Source: Siderastrea radians
Taxonomy: Eukaryota; Cnidaria; Anthozoa; Scleractinia; Rhizangiidae
Reading direction: 5' to 3'
Length of the DNA: 64,000 bases
Assembly: GCA_964017195.1 (NCBI GenBank)
Contig: OZ024890.1
Span: 69,679,376-69,743,375, forward strand
Shown: positions 49,117 to 60,236 of the stretch, one piece after another
Layout of the letters: each line of letters starts with the position of its first letter
How positions within the stretch are numbered: position 1 is the stretch's first letter
Notes under the pieces: model-generated
Seen by the model: only the letters and a program-made list of their open reading frames with translations
Told to the model about the DNA's origin: nothing
Databases searched by the model: none
Translations under genes and position numbers: made by a program

Positions 49117-52100
49117 CACAGGATAGCCCCATCAGTGTAAAAACACTGGTAACAAAGGGGGTTCTGTTACTAAATAAGTGCCCAAGATAGTAAAATACAT
49201 ATCTTCAAACATTAAATTATAACTATAACTATTTATTTCACCAGGTTCAGAAAATATTTTGCAATACCTTCTTTGGATAAAGGTTTGCCTCCTGGTGGAT
49301 AATTCTATATTTCCAACGCCCGAAAAGAAGAATCCTCTCGATATCATGGTAGGTTTACCTCATGGCATGGTATCCCACCTTGATCACAAATTTTGTCCCC
49401 CGTCCCACCAAATCTATGTCCCTCAAGAGTGGCATCCAAGGTTACGTAGCCTGATGCAAACACGAGAGTGTTGGGAGATTTCAAAGGTTTATGTGAGCTT
49501 GATCGAACACAGACCCTTAGACATTTGTTACTGAAGAGCATATCTCTAAACAACCAAAAAGGCTAATACATGCGTAATGTGTACAGTGTACTGGGAGGGT
49601 ACTGTAATTTAAAGGTGCATGGATCCAAGGGAGCTGCCTTAACCTCTCCCAATCCCCCCCTTAAATAAAAATAACCAAAAAAACATAATGAAACTACACA
49701 CACAAAGAGAGCAACTTGACATTGCTACCATACTTCATGGAATCGGAATGGGTGTATGTTTCAGTAAAAATGGCACTTCAAAATGTACTTCTGGAGCAAA
49801 TTACATATGCATCTCAGTGTTGAGAGTGACTCAAGGGAGTTATTATCATATGAGACCAGTATGCAAAGGGAGCTCAGCCCAGTATAACTGGACGGGTATG
49901 GTTACGTTTACATGAGAGCAGCATCATGAAAGTGTAAGTCATCACATAAATCCAGTAAGGGCTCAGCACACACGCTCTCACCTGCCATAGCATGTTTCCA
50001 CAAAATTGGTATAAACCGAAATCCTCAAGCAAATTGCTGAACGGAAGGACAGAAATCTCAGCTGGTCTAATATTGTGTAGGCAATTACTCAAACCAGTTC
50101 ATGTAGTCAGTAGCAATGGATTATTACACAGACAAAGCTGAAGTCACACTAGTCTGAGTTTGCACGCGTGTCATACAATGTCCGCCTTTATTTATCACAG
50201 TCATCATCCTTATAGCACCTCCAGGTGGAGTAAAAGACCACAAATGAGCACCATACTCAAAAACTCTTATTTATTTGCTTTGAGATGCTCCCTCATAAAT
50301 GGCTTGAAATTTACAACAATAAAAGCACTGCACTGCCATTTGAAAATCATTTGCAGCTGCTTATTATGATAAATAAAACACGCTCTTTAGAAATTACTAT
50401 TGATGTCTTGGCCTCGTACATTAGGCATGTTGTAATATTTAAGGAAATTTAGGGTTTGCTTATCTTCAATGTATAACATACTTCCCGTGCTGACTAATCA
50501 GTTTATATCAGTGTTCTCTCTGCAAAATTCCTCATTCGAAAGAGCCGAACAGCTGAGTCTATCTTTCTCTTGGCGTGAAAACCTATGAAAAGATGAACAA
50601 ATTAAGTTACAAACAAGTACACCGGCATCGGTTTGAGTAAAATAATTGAAGTACATACAATGACGGTCTGAACAAAAGAAGTAAAGTCAAGGCTACGTCA
50701 ATCTCTCGTTAATAACACATAAAAGTACCGACCATTCAATTCTGGAAGCTTCTCCTTCAAGCCAGTCAAGCCAGTAGAGCTGAAAGTTAGTCAATCCCAA
50801 CAATTCAATTCGCCACCTTGCTCGGGCAAGATTGTTGTTGTCGTTGTTTAGGCTTTATCCACGGACGACAAACCCAAAAACTGCACATCTTCGAGATCGC
50901 TTCGAACTGAATCTTAGCGTTTTCCTCAGTCGTCGGTAGTTTTCTTTGGATATCAATATTAGCAAGGAAAACGTAAGTTTCATTGCCCAAACACTTGACA
51001 AAGACCAAAGAGACAAACATTCTGCGCGATTTGTGACGTCATACGGCCCGCTACCTCGGCCCAACTCGTTCCTAGTCTTAGGAGACACGATTTTGGTCAT
51101 TTTTGGTACTTTCAACGGCAACAAAAACGGATTTTTGTTTCTTGCCATCCAATTTCTCTTGCCATTTCGGAATTAACACACAATGAACTACCAAGAAGTG
51201 CAAAAACAATTTTAGTTCGTAGGCCCTTTAATAAACGGCAGGGTTTGCTATTTCCTTTTAAACCACGAGTAGACAGAAGAAAATTTAAAACTTAATTTAA
51301 ACAAATTATAAGACGTATTCCCGAGTATATTTTGTAATTTATCCTGATATTTGCAGTTTCCCCAATAATTTCTCAAGGATCCCAGTTCCTGGCAATATCT
51401 TCCGATTCCCAAATCAGATGGCCCGTGTCGTTAAGTCGCCACCATGTTGGATTTGTCAAAGAGCCTGGGAACAAGGATGCCCTTCGCGTTCCTGCTGTAA
51501 CCGGCTCACTCAGTAACAGTTTCCGGGAATTCGCACCAAAATCGGGTGAGTGGGAAGAAAAAGCTTGGATACTCGGCAACTTTTATAAATTTGTTATCGA
51601 ATGAATTTTTGGGACATAAACCCTTTTTTGATTGCAAAAGTGTTTTTTCTTGGAGTCGGGTCTTGGAAAAATCAAGATATCCAAGCTTAGGCTGTAGGGA
51701 CCGAATCGTCGCGTAATTTTTCTGTCATATGACATCATCATTTATTAGTCATTCCTCAAAGTAAACAGTTTTGGACCTTCTATACACCCTCTAGGTTTCA
51801 TTGTAATAGCTAATTTAGTACGTTTTGAGTTACGGGCTTGTGGTGGTGGTGGAGATGAGGGGGGTGGGGATTCAGTGGCCTTTCAGCCTCTTAACACCGG
51901 GAAAAGCCCTCTTTAGGGTTTACCGCTGTCCTCTAATAGCGTTCGCTTAATACTGTTATGACTGCATCTGATCGTCTGCATCACGGAGATCATCAACAAC
52001 TTGATTTTCAGATACTCGTTTCAGATATAACTTGGTTCTTTGACGGTAAAAATAGCGGACCTTCATGAGCAACTCCCGCTCTGGCCACGAAGTTTTGATT

Positions 52101-52348
52101 TTAGTCGGAGCTAATCACATCTCTTCAAACCAATTATTTTAGCCTAATCTGATTGGCTGAGAGTAGCCCGATTTTAAGTTTACTAAAGTCAGCGGAAGGG
52201 ATCGGACCCTCTTCGTTATGTTCGGCCCAGACTTCGGCAAATTTCCGAGATATTATATGTAAACACTGTTAGATATTATATGTAAAATTACCGACCGGGG
52301 TGTTGTATAGAAGAATCAGTGTAGACATCTTGCGCTCCAGAAGGTTTC
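49113..52348. other. 3.2 kb without a recognised gene; upstream of a Ly6 gene
   Basis: Short frames only. CTGCGCGATTTGTGACGTCA (51022-51041) repeats, inverted, a sequence at 45738-45757. The last 150 bases before 52349 are the likely 5' untranslated region and promoter of the Ly6 gene. Confidence 0.4.
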
Positions 52349-55300
52349 ATGATGGAGAGCTTTTTTCGGTTTCTTTTCGTTTTCTTTACTTTGCCAACCG
52401 GTGAGTGAACGGAATCCAACCTTAACAGCTCATAGCACATTGTCATTTATCTCTGGTAAATCATGTGCCTATACTTAGACTACGATTACAATCCTTTATC
52501 ACTGTGGCAGAAAAATGCTGACATATAATTCTTTGAAAATTGAAACAAAAGGGAATGAAATACACTTATAACAGAGTAATGTTATAACTGACCAAGCGAT
52601 ACTTTGAAGGAAGTAATATTATCGACTACCACTTGATTCAAATGATGAAATATTTTTTAACTGCGGCTTTAATCGTAAAACAATCTTTTGCCATACAAGG
52701 TGCGGTTCAGTTTCGCTAACCTTTCATGATAAAACTTTAAAGTGTGACCATTCTGAGAAAGCTATTAAACCGAGTGCTTTCATGCAGTGTTATTTTTTAA
52801 TGCCTTACAGGGTGGTTGTAACTTTTGTTTCTTCGACGAAGAAAGGATGACCATTTAATTGAAAATTCAGTTGATCAGTAATTTCTGCAGATGAAACCGA
52901 AGATAACTGGAGTGACAGCCATCATGCCACGTGCTGTTGCTAATCTTACTGCACTGGAGTGTTCTTATGTACTTATTTTCTAGATTCTTCTTAACCCAGT
53001 TTAAATCTTTGGACCCGAAAATCGCCAGCGATAATGCTGTAAAATTATAACTTAGGAGCGTAAGACAAGACAGCTGTGAATTTAAATTGCTAAACTGTTA
53101 CACAGTAAGCCACGGATATCGGACTGTTTACTCCCACATTTACAAATGTGCTCAGCTGCTAATTATTCATACTTTGCAGCCACATTGATTCCGCGGAAAC
53201 CGTATCTGCATGGACATGATCTGTTGTGACATGTTTGTTCTGTCGCTACCAATCACATGCGAGATTACACTCATAAATAAACTGCAACGCTTATTTTTTA
53301 GAATTTTTTTTAAAAATGCTTTAGCGTAAACTGAAGTCGGATTCATTTCTTAGAACGTTAATTTCCACCAACTAAGGCCTCGTTCACAAGTATCTTTTAA
53401 CTTGGTTGGGACCCTCTTCCCCAAGTCTACGAACGAAAACGATTGAAAATCCTCCGAAAACGCAAATTTCCAAAAACTGTGTCCAAAGTGTAGATTTTTG
53501 AAAACGTGTGGACGGCAAAAAAACTATAAAACGGAGAGTTTTACACAGGCTATTATTAAACACGAGGCGGAAAAGAGATTTTCGAAAACGGTGAAGTTAC
53601 AACATCGAAAACATCTTACAAAGTAACGTTTTCGATCGGTTTCAATTTTTGTGTGGGCACAGAAGAGGAAGCGTGATGCAAGAATGGAGCAACGAATTCT
53701 TGACCCTATTCAATGTGGGCTTTTTTTTTTCGTTCCTGAAGGTTGATTTCTACTGTTGCGTAAATTTCACGTGCGTACGGGCGTAAATTTAACTGGCTTT
53801 ACGTGCGTGAATAAAATTAGAGACGATGTATGAACGTCTTACGTCAACTTTCAACTTTTTACGTTTACGTAAGCCGTGAAGCTGTGACGACGAATCTTCG
53901 TTTGTAGATAGCACTTGCAAACATGTTTCCTTTGAGGTCTACAAGAAAACCTGATGACCTCACTTAACGTGAGAACTACGCGTACGGCTACGATCGATTT
54001 CCAAGAACGGCGGGCATCTTTGATTCGCCATCTTGGATTACTGGCTTTTTTCTACAACCTTCAACCTTATCCAACAAGTAATAAAAAGCAATGAAAGAAC
54101 TCTCTAATGATCTAAAGTTAGCGAAATAAAGTAATGTTTCATTTAAAACAGTAAAATTCAAAATTTTGATAAAACTGCCTGTGAAAATATGGCTGCCCAT
54201 GAGCAAAATTCGATTTGATGAGCAACGCCATTTTATGTCATATCAAATTGTTCCAAGATAATTTTTAGGAAAAGCCACAAAGTGTGGTGACCTTTGCTTT
54301 TATACTTAAAAAGCTAGGAACGTTCAAAGCCAGGGCAGGCACTTTTTGCTCCCCTCCCCTCCCCCCCCCCCAATGCTGAGAAACAAGGGCGCAAGCCTGA
54401 GAAGACATATTAAAAGGTGAAAAGCCTTACAACAGACACTGTGGTGACAAATTACTTTTACAGGCAAGTCAAATCAAATTTCTTAGAAAAAAATTTCAAA
54501 TGTTTCTTGGTTGCAATTTGCAATTTGCAGTGTAATACATGAAGTGAGTATTTTTAGCTAATCGTTTGAATTTCATTCTATTTGTGTTTTTAAGTTATGG
54601 CTATCCTCTGCTACAATTGCCTGCCTGGACCACCCGGGGAACTTTGCACTACAGTCAGAAACATCACCGACTGTGACACAGCTCCAGGGGCACCCCCTGG
54701 GGAAAAATTTGACGCATGCGGAAAAGTTTCATACGAACTAGCCTATGGAGATAACCAGTTAACTATGAATGCCTTGCAATGTGCAGTAAAGGTAGGCTTA
54801 AGTCGAATTTATCATTTTACAAATTATACGGATCAAATATAGAGACGCGCAATCTTACTGGCTGCGTAGCCATTCTTGATTAGTTTTGAACATACAACGC
54901 GCCCTGATGGGTCGTGTAGCCATTTCTGATGAATGAACAGGTATGATCTCGTAAAATCTAGAAAAAATAATGAACATAAGAACACGTCTGCCTACCTCTC
55001 GCTAGCTAGCGGACACCAAACTGCGTTGCCGCAATATCTATGCTAAAGCTCAACAATCTTAACCTCCCGTAAATAGACAGCTCCAGCGCGTTAGCGGGCG
55101 AGAAACATAAGTAGCCTCTCGTGGATCGATGGAAGATTCCTCAAAATTGCCAGGCTACCGGACCTACTGCTTTTAGAGGCCACAAGACACTTTTAAATGA
55201 TATTTCAAGTGCTCAACAAATACATTTGAATTGTTCCAAAGTGCCTGTCAAGTTTGCATCAATGTTGTGTTGGGACGCAAACCGTTTTGTAAAATAGGCA

Positions 55301-56307
55301 CTCAGTTATCTTAGCTACTCTTTTTTCTGTAACAATCTTTTTCTCTTAAGAAAGAAATGGCTGATATTGGCCAAAATCTTCAAACTTTCATCCTGTTCTT
55401 CTTAATTTCTCCATTAAGGTCTCGGTAATGTCTTTGTTATTTAACTTAAGAACATCGTAAGATCGTTGCCAGGCTAAAATCGCAAAAAAGAACGTTCATT
55501 CCTTACTTTGTTTAAGCTGATTCAAGACTGAACGTCCTTTCGTATCAAGAAAAGAGGATCAAATTCGAAAACAATAGGTATTGTTTACTGGTGAGAAACT
55601 GGCCATATTTGGTCATTTTTGAGAGCGGCGAAAACAATGACTAGCTAATGCACGAGGGAAATTCAAAATTTCCGATGACGGCACTCGCGGTAAGTCTGAA
55701 TCTTCGGTGAAAGCAAAGTACCGGCAAAATTTCCCTGTGGGAGAGGGTAAGAGGAACATTTGTCACGGCACGAATAGTTACACAGGGGTGGGTGGTTATG
55801 GCAATGAATGTCGCTCAACACCCGGACAACAAAGAAAAAGTGCAGCTTAGTTTCTCGGCTTACAGAACGAGTAGAAAACATCTATAGACCGCAGTTTACA
55901 GACGACCCAATTGGAAACAACAAAATATTAAGCTGAAAAGAACAAGCCATTTTCTATAAACACTGATACTAAAACTCTGGCTACAAGGCGCTATTTATAG
56001 GTTACTGAGTATGACAATCTAGCTTGAAATCGTTTATTTTTCCATACAGCTACGTTATAATTAACTATGTCGCAGTCAGAATGAAACTATTTAATTTTTC
56101 CCTGTAAAAATGAATTTTCTTTTTCTGCAGTCCAGGTGCGACATGGTGAAGGAGGATGCCTGCAACGCAACAATGTGGCAACAAATGGGATTAAACTTGA
56201 CCAAATGCAACTTCAGCTGCTGCTCTGAAGACAAGTGCAACTGCCTTAATCCACCGTGCGGGTTACCACATCTTCCGTGGCTGCGTCGCTCATCGCCGCA
56301 TTTCTGA
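52349..56307 (+). CDS. Ly6/uPAR three-finger protein, three exons
   Basis: Exon 1 52349-52400 (signal peptide MMESFFRFLFVFFTLPT, GTGAGT donor, phase 1). Exon 2 54595-54791 (VMAILCYNCLPGPPGELC..., donor GTAGGC, phase 0). Exon 3 56131-56307 (SRCDMVKEDACNAT..., acceptor TTCTGCAG, stop TGA). The product of about 141 residues has the LU-domain hallmarks: paired cysteines from CYNC onward and the closing FSCCSEDKCN. The C-terminus (PCGLPHLPWLRRSSPHF) lacks an obvious GPI signal, so it may be secreted. Poly(A)-type AATAAA motifs follow near 56740 and 56806. One of a cluster, with related first exons at 6784 and 57355. Confidence 0.85.
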
Positions 56308-57354
56308 GCGTGCCACAGCGAAGCCGGATGAATTTTATTCACACTAGTTGCTTAAGTCTTAATGTTCTGTTAAGGATGGGTCCAACTTGTCTTCGTCTGT
56401 TTAAAAAGGTGGCAGTGTCCTCTATAAATTGATTTTTACAGTTAAGAACTTGGAACACCTAAGATGGGATAAAGCAGTATGAACAAAAATATAAAAGTCT
56501 GAGAATACACACAACATATTTTAAACTTTTAGACATGTTTTGGCGGTTTCAACTGCCATAGTCAATACGAAGTAAGGTACAGAATGAAATTGAGATCAAT
56601 ATAAAGCACTATACTTGGAAATTGTTTCCTAATATCAAGACCTTTGGGTAAATAAGGTAAAACATTGAGCTACAATTGGAATGACGGAAGTGAATTCACA
56701 GGTTGTACACTAGTTGCTTTAAGTTTAAAATAATAGCAAATAAAAATTGTGTTGAACGTCCGCCGTGTATGGTGTTAATAAGTTATCTTTATTCAGAAGA
56801 TCAAATAAAATATTTGTTGAGTCATGTGATCTATTTTCTTTTTATCGAGTGATTGTTGTTTAACAATGAAGGTTCTTTTTTGTGGCTCTTTTGAGTGAAC
56901 AGACACATCAGCCATTCCAAGACATTCTCTTTAAGTGATGGCATCAAGTAACTTGCCGACCATACACAGACACGAGCATAACCATATATGGTACAACAAA
57001 GAATAAAAATAGTTGTTATTTACAATTTTTCTTCTAAAGTTGTGTGAATACATTATTTTAAACAGAAAAAAAGGGTCGGTAGGTAGAGGTTGAGAAAACG
57101 CAAATCCTTATCTGCTGAGCCTGGGATTGTATTCTCACCACTTATGATCTGGCTTAATTAATGAATTGGCTGTTGTCGGTATACGCTCGTTTGAGCTTCG
57201 GAGACTTCGTGTATGCCCGGTGTTAAGTGTTCGGCAGACCACTTGAGGTGATACATGTAAAGGCCAAATGCATATGAACTGAGTCACACTGTTTTAGAAG
57301 TGACAAGGGCTGTTCTGAAAAATACTCTTTAAATTCGCTGGAGAAGTTTTTGTG
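56308..57354. other. 3' UTR of the Ly6 gene and upstream region of the next
   Basis: The 3' untranslated sequence probably ends near 56810. From about 57050 the sequence matches the upstream region of the orphan exon at 6784, marking a duplicated promoter. Confidence 0.6.
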
Positions 57355-57403
57355 ATGAAAAGCTACTTTCTTTGCATTTTTGCATTTGTTACTTTGCCAT
57401 GCG
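57355..57403 (+). CDS. Ly6-type gene, exon 1 (signal peptide)
   Basis: MKSYFLCIFAFVTLPC then G|GTGAGT in phase 1. Joins in frame to the exon at 63947 (VLAIRCYDC), across an intron of about 6.5 kb filled with repeats. Confidence 0.8.
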
Positions 57404-58208
57404 GTGAGTGCATTATCGTCCATTTTGTGTCATTGATGTTTATTCTTTAAGCCTTGGTGTTGTCTGTTCTGTTATCGCAAAGTATGGTACCGAAAGAACA
57501 AAATAATAAACTATATCGCAAACCGGTTCCTTTTACGGCAATCACGCTCTACAATATAGCAACTAGGTTTAAACGGACAGACGTAGCCTCCGTAGTCAAC
57601 GTAGTCAGCGTACAGCAAACGTGAGTCAACTCATCGGAGAATCGCGAACGAAGACCGAAATGTTTTTCAATTCACGTCAATTATTTTAATCCTGCCTCAC
57701 AAACATTTATCTCCAAGAGGACTCAATCATATATCGCGACCAAATTATTCAGGTAACATCATACGCAACGTAGAATAGGAAAACACAGCTGTTTATCTAT
57801 TCTTTATTTTCGTACATCAGGTGAGTCTTCTGCCCATACTTAGAGTCGTTTTCTACTATCCCTCATACACAAACAGCAATCATTTCGACAGAAAGAGAAT
57901 CACAAATCTCTCTGTAGCCTGTTTATCGTGCTGTACAAAGTGATTCTATCTCGTTTAGCCCTTCGACCACACTCTAAATGCCCCGTCTACACCAGTGCAT
58001 TTCCGTTATTTTCGTTTGAAAATGAATACAGTTTGATGCACTTTTGCCGAACATCTACAGATGTACATAAAAAATAGCGAAAACGCTGACAAAAAGGTAG
58101 AAGTTTGAAACTGCGGTGTTTACAGGTGAAAACGCATGATTTTGAAAGCTACTGAGCAATAACACTGAGCAATACTCTTCCATGGTGTTGTACACCATAA
58201 TGTCGCGC
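57404..58208. other. Intron sequence, nothing recognised
   Basis: No frames, RNAs or clear repeats before the hammerhead-bearing palindrome. Confidence 0.4.
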
Positions 58209-58302
58209 GAGGTAATTTTAAATTTATGTTTATTAGTGAACTGGACTCACTACGCTCAGGTGTGTGCACTTTGCTCATCTCCAGACTGAGGTAACACACC
58301 AG

Positions 58303-58356
58303 CCTAGCAGTGGACAGCTGTTTCGTCCTCTTTGGGACTCGTCAGCACTGCGTAAG
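58303..58356 (-). ncRNA. Type I hammerhead ribozyme, minus-strand copy
   Basis: Inverted copy of the ribozyme at 58741-58794 with one change in the outer part of stem I (CCTTAC for CCTACG-type pairing). The core CTGACGAG ... GAAAC ... GTC is intact. Confidence 0.8.
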
Positions 58357-58740
58357 GCATGGTGGTAATGGGAGAAAAGTTCTTATTTCTCCCACCTCAG
58401 TGATCCAACACTTGTGGTACACAAGGTGGATCTCTGGAGACGAGCGCACCAGTAGTCTTAGACTACCGTTGAGGATAGGTTAGTTTAACTAACCATAAAC
58501 ACCTCAAAAATACGCCGTCCAGGAGCGAGACAATAAAGTAAGCACTTGTACATACACATATATACACGTATATAGTGTAACCCGTATTTTTGAGGTGTTT
58601 ATGGTTAGTTAAACTAACCTATCCTCAACGGTAGTCTAAGACTACTGGTGCGCTCGTCTCCAGAGATCCACCTTGTGTACCACAAGTGTTGGATCACTGA
58701 GGTGGGAGAAATAAGAACTTTTCTCCCATTACCACCATGC

Positions 58741-58794
58741 CCTACGCAGTGCTGACGAGTCCCAAAGAGGACGAAACAGCTGTCCACTGCTAGG
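58741..58794 (+). ncRNA. Type I hammerhead ribozyme
   Basis: Core CUGACGA at 58752-58758. Stem II is GTCC/GGAC with a CAAAGA loop (58759-58772), then GAA at 58773-58775. A three-pair stem III with a two-base loop is ACA-GC-TGT (58776-58783). The cleavage triplet is GTC (58782-58784). Stem I is GCAGTG/CACTGC, extended by CCTA/TAGG. Very short stem III is typical of Penelope and animal retrozyme hammerheads, which work best as dimers. All conserved core positions are present. Confidence 0.88.
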
Positions 58795-58949
58795 CTGGTG
58801 TGTTACCTCAGTCTGGAGATGAGCAAAGTGCACACACCTGAGCGTAGTGAGTCCAGTTCACTAATAAACATAATTTTATATTATGTCTCAGGGTTACACT
58901 ATATACGTGTATATATGTGTATGTACAAGTGCTTACTTTAGGTAATTTT

Positions 58950-60236
58950 AACTTTTAATTAATTAAGCTGGCCTAAGTCTCAGTGTTGAAAAAATCCCAA
59001 AGTGCGACCATTCCAATGAGACCCATTGAGCAGTATTTATCTGTACCCAAATATGTTAGAACCTGAAGGATTTGTATGCTAAACTCCGCTGCAAAAATGC
59101 TCTTGATTTCATTAAAATACAAAGTTGTTTGCTTTCCGTTGAGGCGTGAGGCAAGCCTGAAAATTTGAAGGTTGAAATGTTACCCCAGAATGTATAGATA
59201 TTGGACAATTTGTTCCTAAGTAATTTGATACAACATTCATACTTTTCAAACACCCTACAAACTCTGGAAACTGTGAATTCAACATCATTGATGTCTCGTA
59301 CGTGTTTGCTGTCGCCATATATTTAGAACAAGGTTTTAAAATGTATACTAAGCTTTGAGGTAAAAAAATGCTTTGATATCATTAAAATGTAATGTTTACT
59401 TTGTTAAGGAGTGCTGCTCAAAATGTATAGATATTGGAAGTCAGTGTTTCTAAGTGGCTATATAGTGTGATACGTGTCATAGTTTTCAAACACAATACAA
59501 ACACTGGAATCTGTACATTCAAAATCATTGATGTCTCTTGCGTGTTTGCTGAAGGAATATGCAGAAAAATAGCTCTTAATTTTGTAAGTTTTAGCTGTAA
59601 ATCAGTGGATAGGAACAATTTCAGCCGAGGAAAAATTGCATGCATTAAAATGCAATCTCATATTTAACGATCACACCCTATGTCACACCATTTTAAATAC
59701 TATAACAAGCTATAAGCTGCTATCCTTCTACGCCCTCCCCGAAAATGGGAAAAATAGAAGGTTTGGCTACCTTGTTTAGGAAGCATTGGTAAATTCGACT
59801 TGACATTTAAAGTCAACGCAAGCTAACCACAGTTCTCCCCCTGCGATTTTTCATGCCTCCTTTGTCGCACTTTTCACGACATTTTTTCTCGCGCTCGCGC
59901 TGCAACTTCAAATCGCACCTGTGAACCAGCTGCGATTTTAGTGTGTCGTTGGCACGTCTCGTCGGCGTGTTATTTCTGTAATTTCTAGGACACGTGGTCA
60001 TCCATATCCTTGAGGAGTGGCTTTGCAACACAAACCAAAACTCGGTGATAGATGACGTCAGTTTTCGGTACTTCTCGAACGTTGCAATTTTTGCCAAAAT
60101 TACTTTTCCTGCTATGAAACCTCGTGAATGAATGTGAAGAATTGATAACGAAACCGCTGTGGTTCAACTACGAAGAACCAAATGCAGAGGAACCTCTTGG
60201 TATCTTTAAAAGCTACTGTTCGCTTACTGTGCCCGT
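58950..60236. other. Intron sequence with a short GCGATTT-rich repeat
   Basis: Two related 200-bp stretches (59060-59320 and 59330-59560; both with ATGTATAGATATTGG and CATTGATGTCTC) look like an old tandem duplication. 59850-59960 resembles the insertion at 42904. No gene. Confidence 0.45.

Larger units (their letters stand above)
58221..58937. mobile_element. Fold-back retroelement with two hammerhead ribozymes (Penelope-like or retrozyme)
   Basis: The left arm 58225-58514 and right arm 58583-58872 (290 bp each) are inverted and nearly identical. The 68-base spacer's second half (58533-58583) is again inverted at 58886-58937. AGGTAATTTTAA occurs on both sides (58209-58220 and 58938-58949), a 12-bp target duplication. 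Each arm encodes a hammerhead ribozyme. Penelope-like elements carry such ribozymes in terminal repeats that can be inverted, and their duplications are of this length. Retrozymes are the other choice. No reverse transcriptase is present. Confidence 0.75.

Noticed and set aside
49688..49915. 75-codon frame with several cysteines, considered as a secreted peptide
   Set aside because: No signal peptide, no splice sites and no similarity to the Ly6 exons; probably chance.
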